Shown here piece after piece: positions 1 to 7,596 of a stretch of DNA of 56,048 nucleotides. The DNA is from Thermoflexales bacterium. Its GTDB lineage: Bacteria; Chloroflexota; Anaerolineae; J036; Brachytrichaceae. Location of the stretch: assembly GCA_025056895.1 (NCBI GenBank), contig JANWVJ010000005.1, positions 1-56,048 on the forward strand, given 5' to 3'. The notes under the pieces were generated by a model. The model did not search any database and was not told the DNA's origin. It saw nothing but the letters and a program-made list of their open reading frames with translations. A program made the position numbers and the translations under genes. Each line of letters starts with the position of its first letter. Positions within the stretch are counted from its first letter, which is position 1.

Positions 1-80
1 AACTCTACAAGCGCGCTCATCCACTTTACAACCCACCGTTGCGTGACTTCGCATCTATCTGGGTTTAGTCACTCCCAGGC

Positions 81-109
81 TTGAACCTCGGCTGGCTATG
101 TGCTATACT
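81..109 (+). promoter_or_regulatory. Promoter of the tRNA-Lys gene
   Basis: A TTGAAC -35 box (81-86) is separated by 17 bases from a TATACT -10 box (104-109). A TG dinucleotide at 101-102 makes it an extended -10. The predicted start lies about 40 bases before the mature tRNA. This is the best match to a sigma-70-type promoter that I found in the window. Confidence 0.7.
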
Positions 110-155
110 CTGCACCACCTAAGCAAGGGGCGAGTCTTCTGGCTGGGCAATCAAC

Positions 156-228
156 GGGCCGCTAGCTCAATTGGCAGAGCAGTTGACTCTTAATCAATTG
201 GTTGGGGGTTCGAGTCCCTCGCGGCTCA
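156..228 (+). tRNA. tRNA-Lys (anticodon CTT)
   Basis: The 73-base sequence folds as a complete cloverleaf. The acceptor stem pairs 156-162 with 221-227 and contains one G-T pair. The D arm is at 165-180. The anticodon stem pairs 182-186 with 194-198 around a seven-base loop with CTT at 189-191, which reads AAG lysine codons. The T arm spans 204-220 with a TTCGAGT loop. The discriminator base is A228. CCA is not encoded, so it must be added after transcription. The gene has its own promoter upstream and a terminator downstream. Confidence 0.95.
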
Positions 229-246
229 TCAAGTTACTCTTGCACC

Positions 247-276
247 AAGCAGCGCACCAGGCGCTGCTTTTCTTTT
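247..276 (+). terminator. Rho-independent terminator of tRNA-Lys
   Basis: AAGCAGCGC (247-255) pairs perfectly with GCGCTGCTT (261-269) across a five-base loop. A T-rich run follows to 276. It lies 18 bases after the tRNA and separates it from the importer genes. Confidence 0.85.
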
Positions 277-287
277 AGTGCAGCGCG

Positions 288-293
288 TATAAT
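288..293 (+). promoter_or_regulatory. Possible -10 box upstream of the BMP-type importer operon
   Basis: A perfect TATAAT lies 82 bases before the start codon of the binding-protein gene, just after the tRNA terminator. The -35 position would fall in the terminator's 3' arm, and no good -35 hexamer is visible, so the assignment is tentative. The leader would be about 75 bases long. Confidence 0.4.
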
Positions 294-375
294 CTTTCCG
301 GCACTCAGGCCGTGCCGCGTGTGCGCAACAGGAGGCATGGCAATGGTTAATCAAACATGAAGGAGAGAGAAGCAT

Positions 376-1626
376 ATGAAACCCATCCCCTACAAGAGCA
401 TGTTGGTCTGTGGCGCGATCAGCTTGCTTGTCGCTGCGTGCGCCGCTCCCGCTGCTGCTCCTAAGGCAGCCCAGCCGACCCAGCCGGCCCCGGCTCCCGC
501 CGAAAAGACCGGCTTGCAGATTCCCGACGTACAACCGGGCAAGTTTAATGTCGCCGGCGTGTTGATCGGCCCGCACGACGACGGCGGGTGGAGCCAAGCT
601 CATTATGAAGGCCTCGTGTACGTCGGCCAAGCGGTGCCGAACACCCACGTCGCCTACGTTGAGAATGTGCCGGAGGGCGCAGAGGCCGAGCAAGTGATTC
701 GCGCCTTGGCGCGCAAAGGTTTCGACCTGATCTTCACCACGTCGTTCGGTTACATGGACGCCACCGGAGCCGTGGCCGAAGAATTCCCCAACCAAACTTT
801 CATCCACGTCAGCGGCTACAAGACAAACAACAAGAACTTCGGCAACTTGTTCGGCGCGATGGAGAATATGAAGTACCTGGCCGGCATGATCGCCGGCTCA
901 CGCGCCAAACTGGACGGCCAGACCAAGCTGGGCTACATCGCCACCTTCCCCATCCCCGAAGAGCTGCGCCTGGGCAACGCTTTTGCACTGGGCATGCGCA
1001 AGACCTGCCCGAATTGCACGCTCGACGTGCGCTGGATCAACACCTGGCACGATCCGGTCGTTGAAAAGGCAGCGTCCGAATCCCTGTTCGACGCCGGCGC
1101 GTACATCGTCTTCACCGGCGCCGACACGCCCGCGCCGGCCGACGTGGCCCAGGCCAGAGGCGACAAGTGGGGTATCACCTACGACTGGGTCGGCTCGTGC
1201 AAAGTGGAACGCTGCCTCACCGCCCCCTACTGGGACTGGGGCAAGATTTACGCCAAGATCGCTCAAGGCGTGATCGACAAGACATACAAGCCCGGCTTCG
1301 ACTATTTCGACGCCGATAGCGGCGCGCTGGGCATTTACGGCTTGATGGAAGGCCAGGAATTGACGCCCGGCATGAAGGATTTGCCCGCCGAGGAGTTGCA
1401 GATGGTCAAGGATATCTTGGCCAAGATGCTGAAGGGCGAGTTCACCCGCTTTGATGTCTTCGCCGGCCCAATCAAGGACAATGCCGGCAACATCGTTGTG
1501 CCTGCCGGCGAGAAGATGACCCAGGCTGACCTAGACCAGTTCCCGCCCGGCGCCGAAGGTTTGGCCTGCAAATACTGCATGTACTGGTGGGCTGAGGGGG
1601 TGACGGCTGAACTGCCCAAGAAGTAG
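376..1626 (+). CDS. BMP-family ABC transporter substrate-binding lipoprotein
   Basis: This is the extracytoplasmic binding protein of a nucleoside/purine-type ABC importer (BMP/BmpA, YufN-like, 416 residues). A short signal peptide ends in a lipobox, LLVAACAAP, so the mature protein should be lipid-anchored at Cys22. A proline/alanine-rich linker follows and then the basic-membrane-protein fold, with typical elements VLIGPHDDGGWSQAHYEG and IFTTSFGYMD. A Shine-Dalgarno AGGAGAGAG (361-369) supports the ATG at 376. The next three genes encode the matching ATPase and permeases in the same direction. Substrate is inferred from family: purine nucleosides are typical, but some relatives bind other ligands. 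Four cysteines near residues 211-275 and three near the C terminus are unusual for the family and could form disulfides. Confidence 0.9.
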   Translation: MKPIPYKSMLVCGAISLLVAACAAPAAAPKAAQPTQPAPAPAEKTGLQIPDVQPGKFNVAGVLIGPHDDGGWSQAHYEGLVYVGQAVPNTHVAYVENVPEGAEAEQVIRALARKGFDLIFTTSFGYMDATGAVAEEFPNQTFIHVSGYKTNNKNFGNLFGAMENMKYLAGMIAGSRAKLDGQTKLGYIATFPIPEELRLGNAFALGMRKTCPNCTLDVRWINTWHDPVVEKAASESLFDAGAYIVFTGADTPAPADVAQARGDKWGITYDWVGSCKVERCLTAPYWDWGKIYAKIAQGVIDKTYKPGFDYFDADSGALGIYGLMEGQELTPGMKDLPAEELQMVKDILAKMLKGEFTRFDVFAGPIKDNAGNIVVPAGEKMTQADLDQFPPGAEGLACKYCMYWWAEGVTAELPKK

Positions 1627-1677
1627 CAGTCAGGTCCCAATCTCCGATACACTCAAAGCGAGGGACGGAACGCACTA

Positions 1678-1727
1678 GACGACGGACGCGCCGATCATCC
1701 CTGCATGATCGTGTCGCGTCCGCCGTC
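1678..1727 (+). other. Long intercistronic stem-loop between binding protein and ATPase genes
   Basis: Bases 1678-1690 pair with 1715-1727 (12 of 13 positions). An inner stem pairs CGATCAT (1692-1698) with ATGATCG (1705-1711) around a six-base loop. No T run follows, so it is not a classic terminator. In importer operons such hairpins often protect the upstream binding-protein mRNA and let that gene be expressed more than the membrane genes; that role is inferred. Confidence 0.6.
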
Positions 1728-1793
1728 CATTCTGTCGGACGCTGCAACCGGAGATGGCGCACCGATTTTCAACCACGGGTTAGCTATTACTTG

Positions 1794-3359
1794 ATGTCTG
1801 CTTCAGCTCCTTTGCCTGACTCGGCCTCGTCCATTCCATACGCCGTGGAAATGCGCGGCATTGTCAAGCGTTTTCCCGGCGTGTTGGCAAACGACCACGT
1901 CGATTTCGATCTGCGTCCCGGCGAAGTACACGCTTTGCTGGGCGAGAACGGAGCCGGCAAAAGCACGTTGATGAACATTTTGTCCGGGCTGTATCGGCCG
2001 GATGCCGGCCTGATTCGCGTCAATGGCCGACCTGTCCACTTCAACTCGCCGCGCGATGCAATTGCCGCCGGCCTGGGCATGGTGCATCAACACTTCATGC
2101 TCGTGCCAACCCAAACGGTAACCGAAAACATCATCCTCGGTCTCTCCGAGCCACGCTTCTTCCTGCCACTTGACCAGCTCGATCAGCGTGTGCTTGCTTT
2201 ACAAGAGCAATACGGCCTTCGGGTCGATCCGAAAGCCAGAATCTGGCAACTGTCGGTCGGCGAACAGCAGCGCGTCGAAATCTTAAAGATGCTCTATCGC
2301 GGGGCAAACGTGCTGATCATGGATGAGCCGACGGCTGTCTTAACCCCGCAAGAAGTCGAGGAATTGTTCCACACGCTACGCGCGATGGTAGCACGCGGTC
2401 ATTCGGTCATCTTCATCAGCCACAAACTGGACGAAGTGCTGAAGATATCAAACCGCATCACCGTCTTACGCCAAGGACGGGTGGCCGCCAGCGGCATTCC
2501 CGCTCACGAGGCGACCAAAGCCCAGCTCGCTCAGTTGATGGTGGGGCGCGAAGTGGTGTTCACCGTGCGCAAAAAGCCGGTGCAACCAGGCGAGGTGGTG
2601 CTGTCGGTGGAAGACGTATGTGCCGAAAATGACCGAGGTCTGCCGGCCCTGCGCCACTTTTCGATTCAGGTGCGCGCCGGCGAGATCGTGGGAATCGCCG
2701 GCGTGGCCGGCAACGGCCAGAGCGAGCTGGCGCAGGTCATTACCGGCCTGCGGAGATGTTCGTGCGGGCGGGTGGTGATTGCCGGCGAGGACATCGCCAA
2801 CCGGCCGCCGCGCGCAGCCATCGAGCGACACGTCGCCCATATCCCCGAAGACCGTCACGGCGTCGGCAGCTCACCGGGCCTCAGCTTGGCAGAAAATCTG
2901 ATCATGAAAAGCCATCGTCGCCCGCCGATCTCAAATGGTTGGGTGCTCAATCTGCCGATGATCCGCCGGCAAGCCGCACAACTCAAAGACGAATACAACA
3001 TCATCGCTCCTTCGGTGGAGGTACAAGCGCGCCTGCTGTCGGGCGGCAACTTACAGAAAGCCATCCTCGCCCGCGAGATATCGGCCGGGCCGCGACTGAT
3101 CATCGCTGTGCAGCCAACGCGCGGGTTGGATGTGGGCGCCATTGAAACGGTGCAAAATCTGTTGCTCAAAGAGCGCGAGCACGGAGCGGCCATTCTGCTT
3201 ATTTCCGAAGAGTTGGAAGAACTGTTGACGCTCTCGGATCGCATTGTCGGCATGTATGAAGGCCGGCACATGGGCGAGTTGAACGCAGAAGAAGCGACCC
3301 TGGCCGCCATCGGCTTGATGATGGCCGGCACACCCCAGGGCAAGCCGGCAACGAGGTGA
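1794..3359 (+). CDS. ABC transporter ATP-binding protein with two nucleotide-binding domains (nucleoside/sugar type)
   Basis: This 521-residue protein is the energising subunit of the BMP-type importer (YufO/RbsA-like). The first ATPase domain has Walker A GENGAGKST near residue 53, a signature LSVGEQQRVEI and Walker B VLIMDEPT. The second domain has a degenerate Walker A, GVAGNGQSE, a signature LSGGNLQKAI and IAVQPTRGLD in place of a standard Walker B. This asymmetry is normal for the family. The frame also offers a TTG three bases earlier at 1791, but the ATG at 1794 is more likely. The permease gene follows five bases after the stop. Confidence 0.92.
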   Translation: MSASAPLPDSASSIPYAVEMRGIVKRFPGVLANDHVDFDLRPGEVHALLGENGAGKSTLMNILSGLYRPDAGLIRVNGRPVHFNSPRDAIAAGLGMVHQHFMLVPTQTVTENIILGLSEPRFFLPLDQLDQRVLALQEQYGLRVDPKARIWQLSVGEQQRVEILKMLYRGANVLIMDEPTAVLTPQEVEELFHTLRAMVARGHSVIFISHKLDEVLKISNRITVLRQGRVAASGIPAHEATKAQLAQLMVGREVVFTVRKKPVQPGEVVLSVEDVCAENDRGLPALRHFSIQVRAGEIVGIAGVAGNGQSELAQVITGLRRCSCGRVVIAGEDIANRPPRAAIERHVAHIPEDRHGVGSSPGLSLAENLIMKSHRRPPISNGWVLNLPMIRRQAAQLKDEYNIIAPSVEVQARLLSGGNLQKAILAREISAGPRLIIAVQPTRGLDVGAIETVQNLLLKEREHGAAILLISEELEELLTLSDRIVGMYEGRHMGELNAEEATLAAIGLMMAGTPQGKPATR

Positions 3360-3363
3360 CAGG

Positions 3364-4494
3364 ATGACAGGTCAGGAGATGTCTGCAAATCCAGTCGGCG
3401 GGCAGGGATGGCAGTTTCCCTTCTCTATTTCGATCGAACCCCGCCTGACCGTACCGAAGTGGCTGCCTGCGCTGATCTCGGTCGGCTCGCTTGGGGTGGC
3501 GTTCGTCATCGGCGGCATCGTGTTGGCCGTTGCCGGCGGCAACCCACTGGCCATTTATGCGCATCTGATCCGAGCAGCCTTCGGCGACATCGGCGTGTTC
3601 AACGACACATTAGTGAAAGCCTCGCCGCTCATGCTGGTAGGCTTAGCGTGCGCCCTGGCGTTCCGTATGAAGTTGTGGAACATCGGCGCCGAGGGTCAGT
3701 TCTTCTTGGGTGCGTGGGGAGCAAGCGCCGTCGTGTTGGCTCCCATCCTGCCGCGCGACACGCCGGCCATCCTCATGATCCCAACGATGATGCTGGCCGG
3801 CGTCGCCTGTGGCGCACTGTGGGGATTGATCCCCGGTTTCCTCAAAGCCAAGTTCAACGTCAACGAGATCATCACAACATTGATGATGAACTACATCGCG
3901 GTGTCATGGGTGTTATTCTGGGTGTTCGGTGAATGGAGTGAATCGGGCTTTCAAATGTCGCCGATGTTCCCGCGCAATGCCTGGCTGCCCCGGCTGACGG
4001 ACTACGCGGCACAAATTCCCCAGTTCGCCGGCCTGACGCTACACGCCGGCATCCTGTTTGGATTGATTGTGTCGGTGGTGGTGTGGTTTATTACCTCACG
4101 CAGTCGGTGGGGCTACGAAATCCGATTGATCGGCGACAACAAAGAAGCCGCGCGCTACGCCGGCGTGGACATCGCGCGCAACACCATGCTGCTGATGATG
4201 GTGTCGGGCGGCATCGCCGGTTTGGCCGGCATGGCCGAAATTGCCGGCGTGGTGCACCGCCTGCAAGGCGCTATTTCCAACAACTATGGCTTCACCGGCA
4301 TCATCATCGCCTGGCTGGCCAAGCTCAACCCTTTCGCCGTCATCTTGGTATCCGTGCTGTTCGGCGGCTTGATCCAGGCCGGCCGCGAGATTCAACCCTC
4401 CGGCGTGCCGCGCATGTTGCAAGGCATCATCTTGTTCTGTGTGATCGCCGGTGATGTGTTGTTGCGCTACCGCATTCAGATCACGCGACGTTAA
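3364..4494 (+). CDS. ABC transporter permease, BMP/nucleoside type (first subunit)
   Basis: This 376-residue integral membrane protein is YufP-like (branched-chain/BPD_transp_2 superfamily). Hydrophobic segments are spread from about residue 35 to the C terminus. The family motif FRMKLWNIGAEGQFFLG is present near residue 100, and the cytoplasmic coupling region contains IGDNKEAARYAGV, typical of this permease family. GAGGTG at the end of the ATPase gene acts as the ribosome-binding site. It should form a heterodimer with the next gene product and dock on the double ATPase. Confidence 0.92.
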   Translation: MTGQEMSANPVGGQGWQFPFSISIEPRLTVPKWLPALISVGSLGVAFVIGGIVLAVAGGNPLAIYAHLIRAAFGDIGVFNDTLVKASPLMLVGLACALAFRMKLWNIGAEGQFFLGAWGASAVVLAPILPRDTPAILMIPTMMLAGVACGALWGLIPGFLKAKFNVNEIITTLMMNYIAVSWVLFWVFGEWSESGFQMSPMFPRNAWLPRLTDYAAQIPQFAGLTLHAGILFGLIVSVVVWFITSRSRWGYEIRLIGDNKEAARYAGVDIARNTMLLMMVSGGIAGLAGMAEIAGVVHRLQGAISNNYGFTGIIIAWLAKLNPFAVILVSVLFGGLIQAGREIQPSGVPRMLQGIILFCVIAGDVLLRYRIQITRR

Positions 4495-4515
4495 GCGCAC
4501 CCCACAGAGGTTCTT

Positions 4516-5487
4516 ATGATCGATTGGATCGCGATTTTGCAAGCCGGAATTGCCAGTGGTACGGTGCTGTTGTTCGCCGCCATCGGCGAGATCATGGCCG
4601 AGCGGTCGGGCGTGATGAACTTGGGTGTGGAAGGCATGATGCTGATCGGCGCCATGACGGCCTACCGCACCGCAGTCACGATTGACCAGCCGTGGGTGGG
4701 GCTGCTCTTTGCCATGCTCGCCGCCGGCATATTGAGCCTGCTACACGCCGTCGTGAGCATCCATTTCCAAGCCGATCAGGTCGTGAGCGGGCTGGCGATC
4801 AATTTTGTAGGCATCGGGCTGAGCATGGTGTTGGGAGAAGGGCTGAGCAAAGCCGGCGCGGTATCCCTGTTGCCGACGATTACCGTGCCGCTGCTCTCTC
4901 AGATTCCCGTTCTAGGCCCGATCTTGTTCACCAACCACAACCCGATGACATACCTGGGCTATGCCCTTACGCCGGCGGCTTGGTTCTACATCCATCGCAC
5001 ACGGCCGGGCTTGCATCTGCGCGCCGTGGGCGAACACCCTGCCGCCGCCGATGCGATGGGCATCAACGTGTATCGCTTGCGCTACGGCTACGTGTTTGCG
5101 GGCGGGGTGCTGGCCGGCTTGGCCGGCGGCACGATCAGCTTGGCCGTGTCGCCCGGTTGGTTCAGTGAACTCACTACGTCGGGGCAGGGCTGGATTGCCA
5201 TCGGACTGGTGATCTTTGCGCAGTGGAACCCCTGGCGTGCCGCTGCCGGCGCATACATGTTCGGCGCATTGCGCCGGCTGATCCTCGATTTGCAAGGGCC
5301 GCAGACACTACTGGGCTTTGCCAATCCGTTCTTCTACACACCGAGGCTGGGCTTCTTCTTGCAAATGCTGCCGTATGCGCTGGTGATCTTGATCTTGTTC
5401 ATCGGGTCGCGCGAAGCGATGAAGAAGCGTGTCGGTGCGCCGGCGGCATTGGGCGTGCCGTACATTCGAGGCGAGCGGGGCACGTAG
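4516..5487 (+). CDS. ABC transporter permease, BMP/nucleoside type (second subunit)
   Basis: This 323-residue membrane protein is the YufQ-like partner of the preceding permease. It has the signature AERSGVMNLGVEGMMLIGAM near residue 35 and the coupling motif AVGEHPAAADAMGINVYR. An AGAGG ribosome-binding site sits before the ATG, and the gene follows the previous stop by 21 bases, so the four genes likely form one operon. It converges on the HD-domain gene, with stop codons almost touching at 5487 and 5489 and no obvious terminator between them. Confidence 0.92.
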   Translation: MIDWIAILQAGIASGTVLLFAAIGEIMAERSGVMNLGVEGMMLIGAMTAYRTAVTIDQPWVGLLFAMLAAGILSLLHAVVSIHFQADQVVSGLAINFVGIGLSMVLGEGLSKAGAVSLLPTITVPLLSQIPVLGPILFTNHNPMTYLGYALTPAAWFYIHRTRPGLHLRAVGEHPAAADAMGINVYRLRYGYVFAGGVLAGLAGGTISLAVSPGWFSELTTSGQGWIAIGLVIFAQWNPWRAAAGAYMFGALRRLILDLQGPQTLLGFANPFFYTPRLGFFLQMLPYALVILILFIGSREAMKKRVGAPAALGVPYIRGERGT

Positions 5488-5488
5488 A

Positions 5489-6124
5489 TCACATCTCGGT
5501 TTGCTCGTCGAGCAACACCGATCGGCTCCTGCGCAAACGGTTCAATTCGTCCAGCACCGTGCGCAGATCGGCGTCGGTCAGCGCGGCATCGGCGGCAGAC
5601 ACGAACTCGTCGGCGTCCAACTCGCCGGCCCGTTCGTAGAGCGCCGCTTGTAATGCCATCTCCAGTCGGTCGAGCTGGCGGACAAAACGCGCCTCAGGCG
5701 ATAAGCCGGCTTCGTATTCTTCCCACAGCGCCCCATACAACTCGCCGTTGGGCAGCTTGTCGAGCACTTGATGGATAGCATCTCGTTCACGGTTCAGCTT
5801 GTCTTGCGGGTCAACGCCGTCGGCAGGCGTGATATCGCCGGCATAGATCTCGCCGAAATCATGCAACAAGACCAGACGCAGGATTTTCAGCACATCCAGC
5901 GCCGGCCTATCTTGTGCCCGCATATCAGCCAACATCATTGCCAGCACGGCCATGCTGAAGACATGCTCGGCCACGCTCTCACAGCGTTCTTCCGGCAGAC
6001 CGCGCCGCAGCCACCCCTGGCGATATAACAGTTTGAGCTGATTCCACTCGAAGTAGGCCGCGATGAGAGGCAATGTGTTCACAGCGCGCAACAACAATGC
6101 CGGATGGTTCGATTTAGTTCGCAT
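5489..6124 (-). CDS. HD-domain metal-dependent phosphohydrolase (YfbR/HDDC2-like)
   Basis: The 211-residue product has the HD-domain pattern: His in SVAEHVFSMA, the paired His-Asp in LLHDFGEIYAGDITP, and a downstream Asp in VRQLDRLEMALQA. The closest remembered relatives are 5'-deoxynucleotidases of the YfbR/HDDC2 type, including the opening segment about ten residues before the first His that contains WLRRG. The function would be removal of phosphate from (deoxy)nucleoside monophosphates. The neighbouring nucleoside-type importer fits a salvage theme, but the two are convergent and not co-transcribed. The N terminus before residue 20 is not conserved in the family, so the start could lie downstream. 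It diverges from the threonine synthase gene across 47 bases. Confidence 0.75.
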   Translation of the reverse strand: MRTKSNHPALLLRAVNTLPLIAAYFEWNQLKLLYRQGWLRRGLPEERCESVAEHVFSMAVLAMMLADMRAQDRPALDVLKILRLVLLHDFGEIYAGDITPADGVDPQDKLNRERDAIHQVLDKLPNGELYGALWEEYEAGLSPEARFVRQLDRLEMALQAALYERAGELDADEFVSAADAALTDADLRTVLDELNRLRRSRSVLLDEQTEM

Positions 6125-6157
6125 GGCGCCGATTGTCTCTCTTTTAGCTGCTCGGTG

Positions 6158-6163
6158 TACAGT
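6158..6163 (+). promoter_or_regulatory. Likely -10 box for a near-leaderless threonine synthase mRNA
   Basis: TACAGT lies eight bases before the ATG at 6172, with TTGTCT 19 bases upstream (6133-6138). Transcription would start at or within a few bases of the start codon. No Shine-Dalgarno sequence is visible, which agrees with leaderless translation. Confidence 0.4.
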
Positions 6164-6171
6164 ACGGCCCT

Positions 6172-7473
6172 ATGAATCCCTATCTGCTTGGTTTTCGCTG
6201 CACGCGCTGCGAGCAGATGCTCGACGTTGAAGAGGCGCTGTACACCTGTCTGCGCTGTGGCGGCAATCTGGATGCACACTACGACTACGCCGGCATTGCA
6301 CGTCACGTGAATCCGGCGCATCTGATTGCCAATCCCAACCACTCGGTATGGCGCTACGCACCGCTCTTGCCCATCGGCTATCCTGTGCCGGCACAAGACG
6401 AGCAGCGGCAGGCAGAATTGCGCTGGCATCCACTGACCACTTTTGGCGACTCGCCGCTGATCCGCGCCCCGAAACTAGAACGCCTGTTGGACGTGCGCAC
6501 AGTATGGTTAAAAGACGACAGCCGGCTGCCTAGCAGCTCGTTCAAAGACCGAGCCAGCAGCATGGTGATCGCGCGGGCGCTGCACGCCGGCATTCAGACC
6601 ATTTGCGCAGCCTCAACGGGCAATGCAGCGTCATCGCTAGCGACGTTGTGCGCCGGCGTGGGGATTCAGGCTGTCATCTTCGTGCCGCGCAGCACACCCG
6701 AAGGCAAGCTGGCGCAAATGTTGGTTCACGGCGCACAGGTGTATGCGGTCGAGGGCAGCTATGACGAGGCATTCGACCTGGCGTTACAGGCCACCCGCGA
6801 GTTCGGTTGGTACAACCGCAACACTGGCTTCAACCCCTACACGCGCGAGGGCAAGAAGACCGCTGCCTTCGAAATCTGTGAACAACTGGCCCGCTTCGCG
6901 CCCGATACCCGCGCAGCAACTTTTCGCGCGCCGGATGTAGTGATTGTGCCGGTAGGCGACGGCAACATCATCAGCGGCTTGCACAAGGGATTTAAGGATT
7001 TGGTGAATACCGGCTGGATCGAGCGTATGCCGCGCTTGATCGGTGTGACGGCTGCGCTTGCGCCGGCGCTGTATCGGGCGTGGCAAAGTGGCAGCGAACA
7101 GATCACGCCGGTTCCTGCAACGACGATTGCCGGCGGCATCAGCGCTGACCTGCCGCGCGACGGCGTCATGGCGTTGCGCGCCGTACGCGAGAGCGGCGGT
7201 CTGCTCATCGAAGCAAGTGATGAAGAGATGCTGGACGGCATCCGCGTCTTAGCGAGCACCGCCGCCGTGTTTGTCGAGCCGGCCTGTGCTGCCGCCTACG
7301 TCGGCCTGGTCAAGGCAAGCCGCAGCGGAATCATCCGCCCCGATGAAGAAGTCGTGCTGCAACTGACCGGCAGCGGTTTAAAAGATGTCAAATCAGCGCT
7401 GTACGCGCGGGCCGGCCGGCTGATCCCCATCCAACCGCGCATCGAGGATGTGCGTCGTTTTGCCGAGGGCTAG
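6172..7473 (+). CDS. thrC: Threonine synthase with N-terminal zinc ribbon
   Basis: The 433-residue pyridoxal-phosphate enzyme converts O-phosphohomoserine to threonine. The N terminus carries a zinc-ribbon-like CTRC...CLRC arrangement (residues 10-32), typical of one threonine-synthase subfamily. The PLP lysine lies in SSSFKDRASS, about residue 125, and a phosphate-binding AASTGNAASS follows. The glycine-rich PVGDGNIISG and the C-terminal QLTGSGLKD are also family features. The protein belongs to the fold-type II PLP group, so related threonine synthase-like proteins or cysteate synthase are alternatives, but the zinc ribbon and motif set favour ThrC. It appears monocistronic. Confidence 0.88.
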   Translation: MNPYLLGFRCTRCEQMLDVEEALYTCLRCGGNLDAHYDYAGIARHVNPAHLIANPNHSVWRYAPLLPIGYPVPAQDEQRQAELRWHPLTTFGDSPLIRAPKLERLLDVRTVWLKDDSRLPSSSFKDRASSMVIARALHAGIQTICAASTGNAASSLATLCAGVGIQAVIFVPRSTPEGKLAQMLVHGAQVYAVEGSYDEAFDLALQATREFGWYNRNTGFNPYTREGKKTAAFEICEQLARFAPDTRAATFRAPDVVIVPVGDGNIISGLHKGFKDLVNTGWIERMPRLIGVTAALAPALYRAWQSGSEQITPVPATTIAGGISADLPRDGVMALRAVRESGGLLIEASDEEMLDGIRVLASTAAVFVEPACAAAYVGLVKASRSGIIRPDEEVVLQLTGSGLKDVKSALYARAGRLIPIQPRIEDVRRFAEG

Positions 7474-7596
7474 AATGAAATTGCCGACACGCCGCCCATT
7501 TGAACATGTCACGGACAGACGGTTATCGCGAGGCAGTGGCTTAATCGCGACCATACAATACCGCGAACCAGTTCTACTTCTCAAATAGGAACAGTC

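Noticed and set aside
229-807. Long open frame antisense to the start of the BMP lipoprotein gene
   Set aside because: It lies opposite a convincing gene, covers a tRNA terminator and has no recognisable domain; GC-rich codon bias alone produces such frames.
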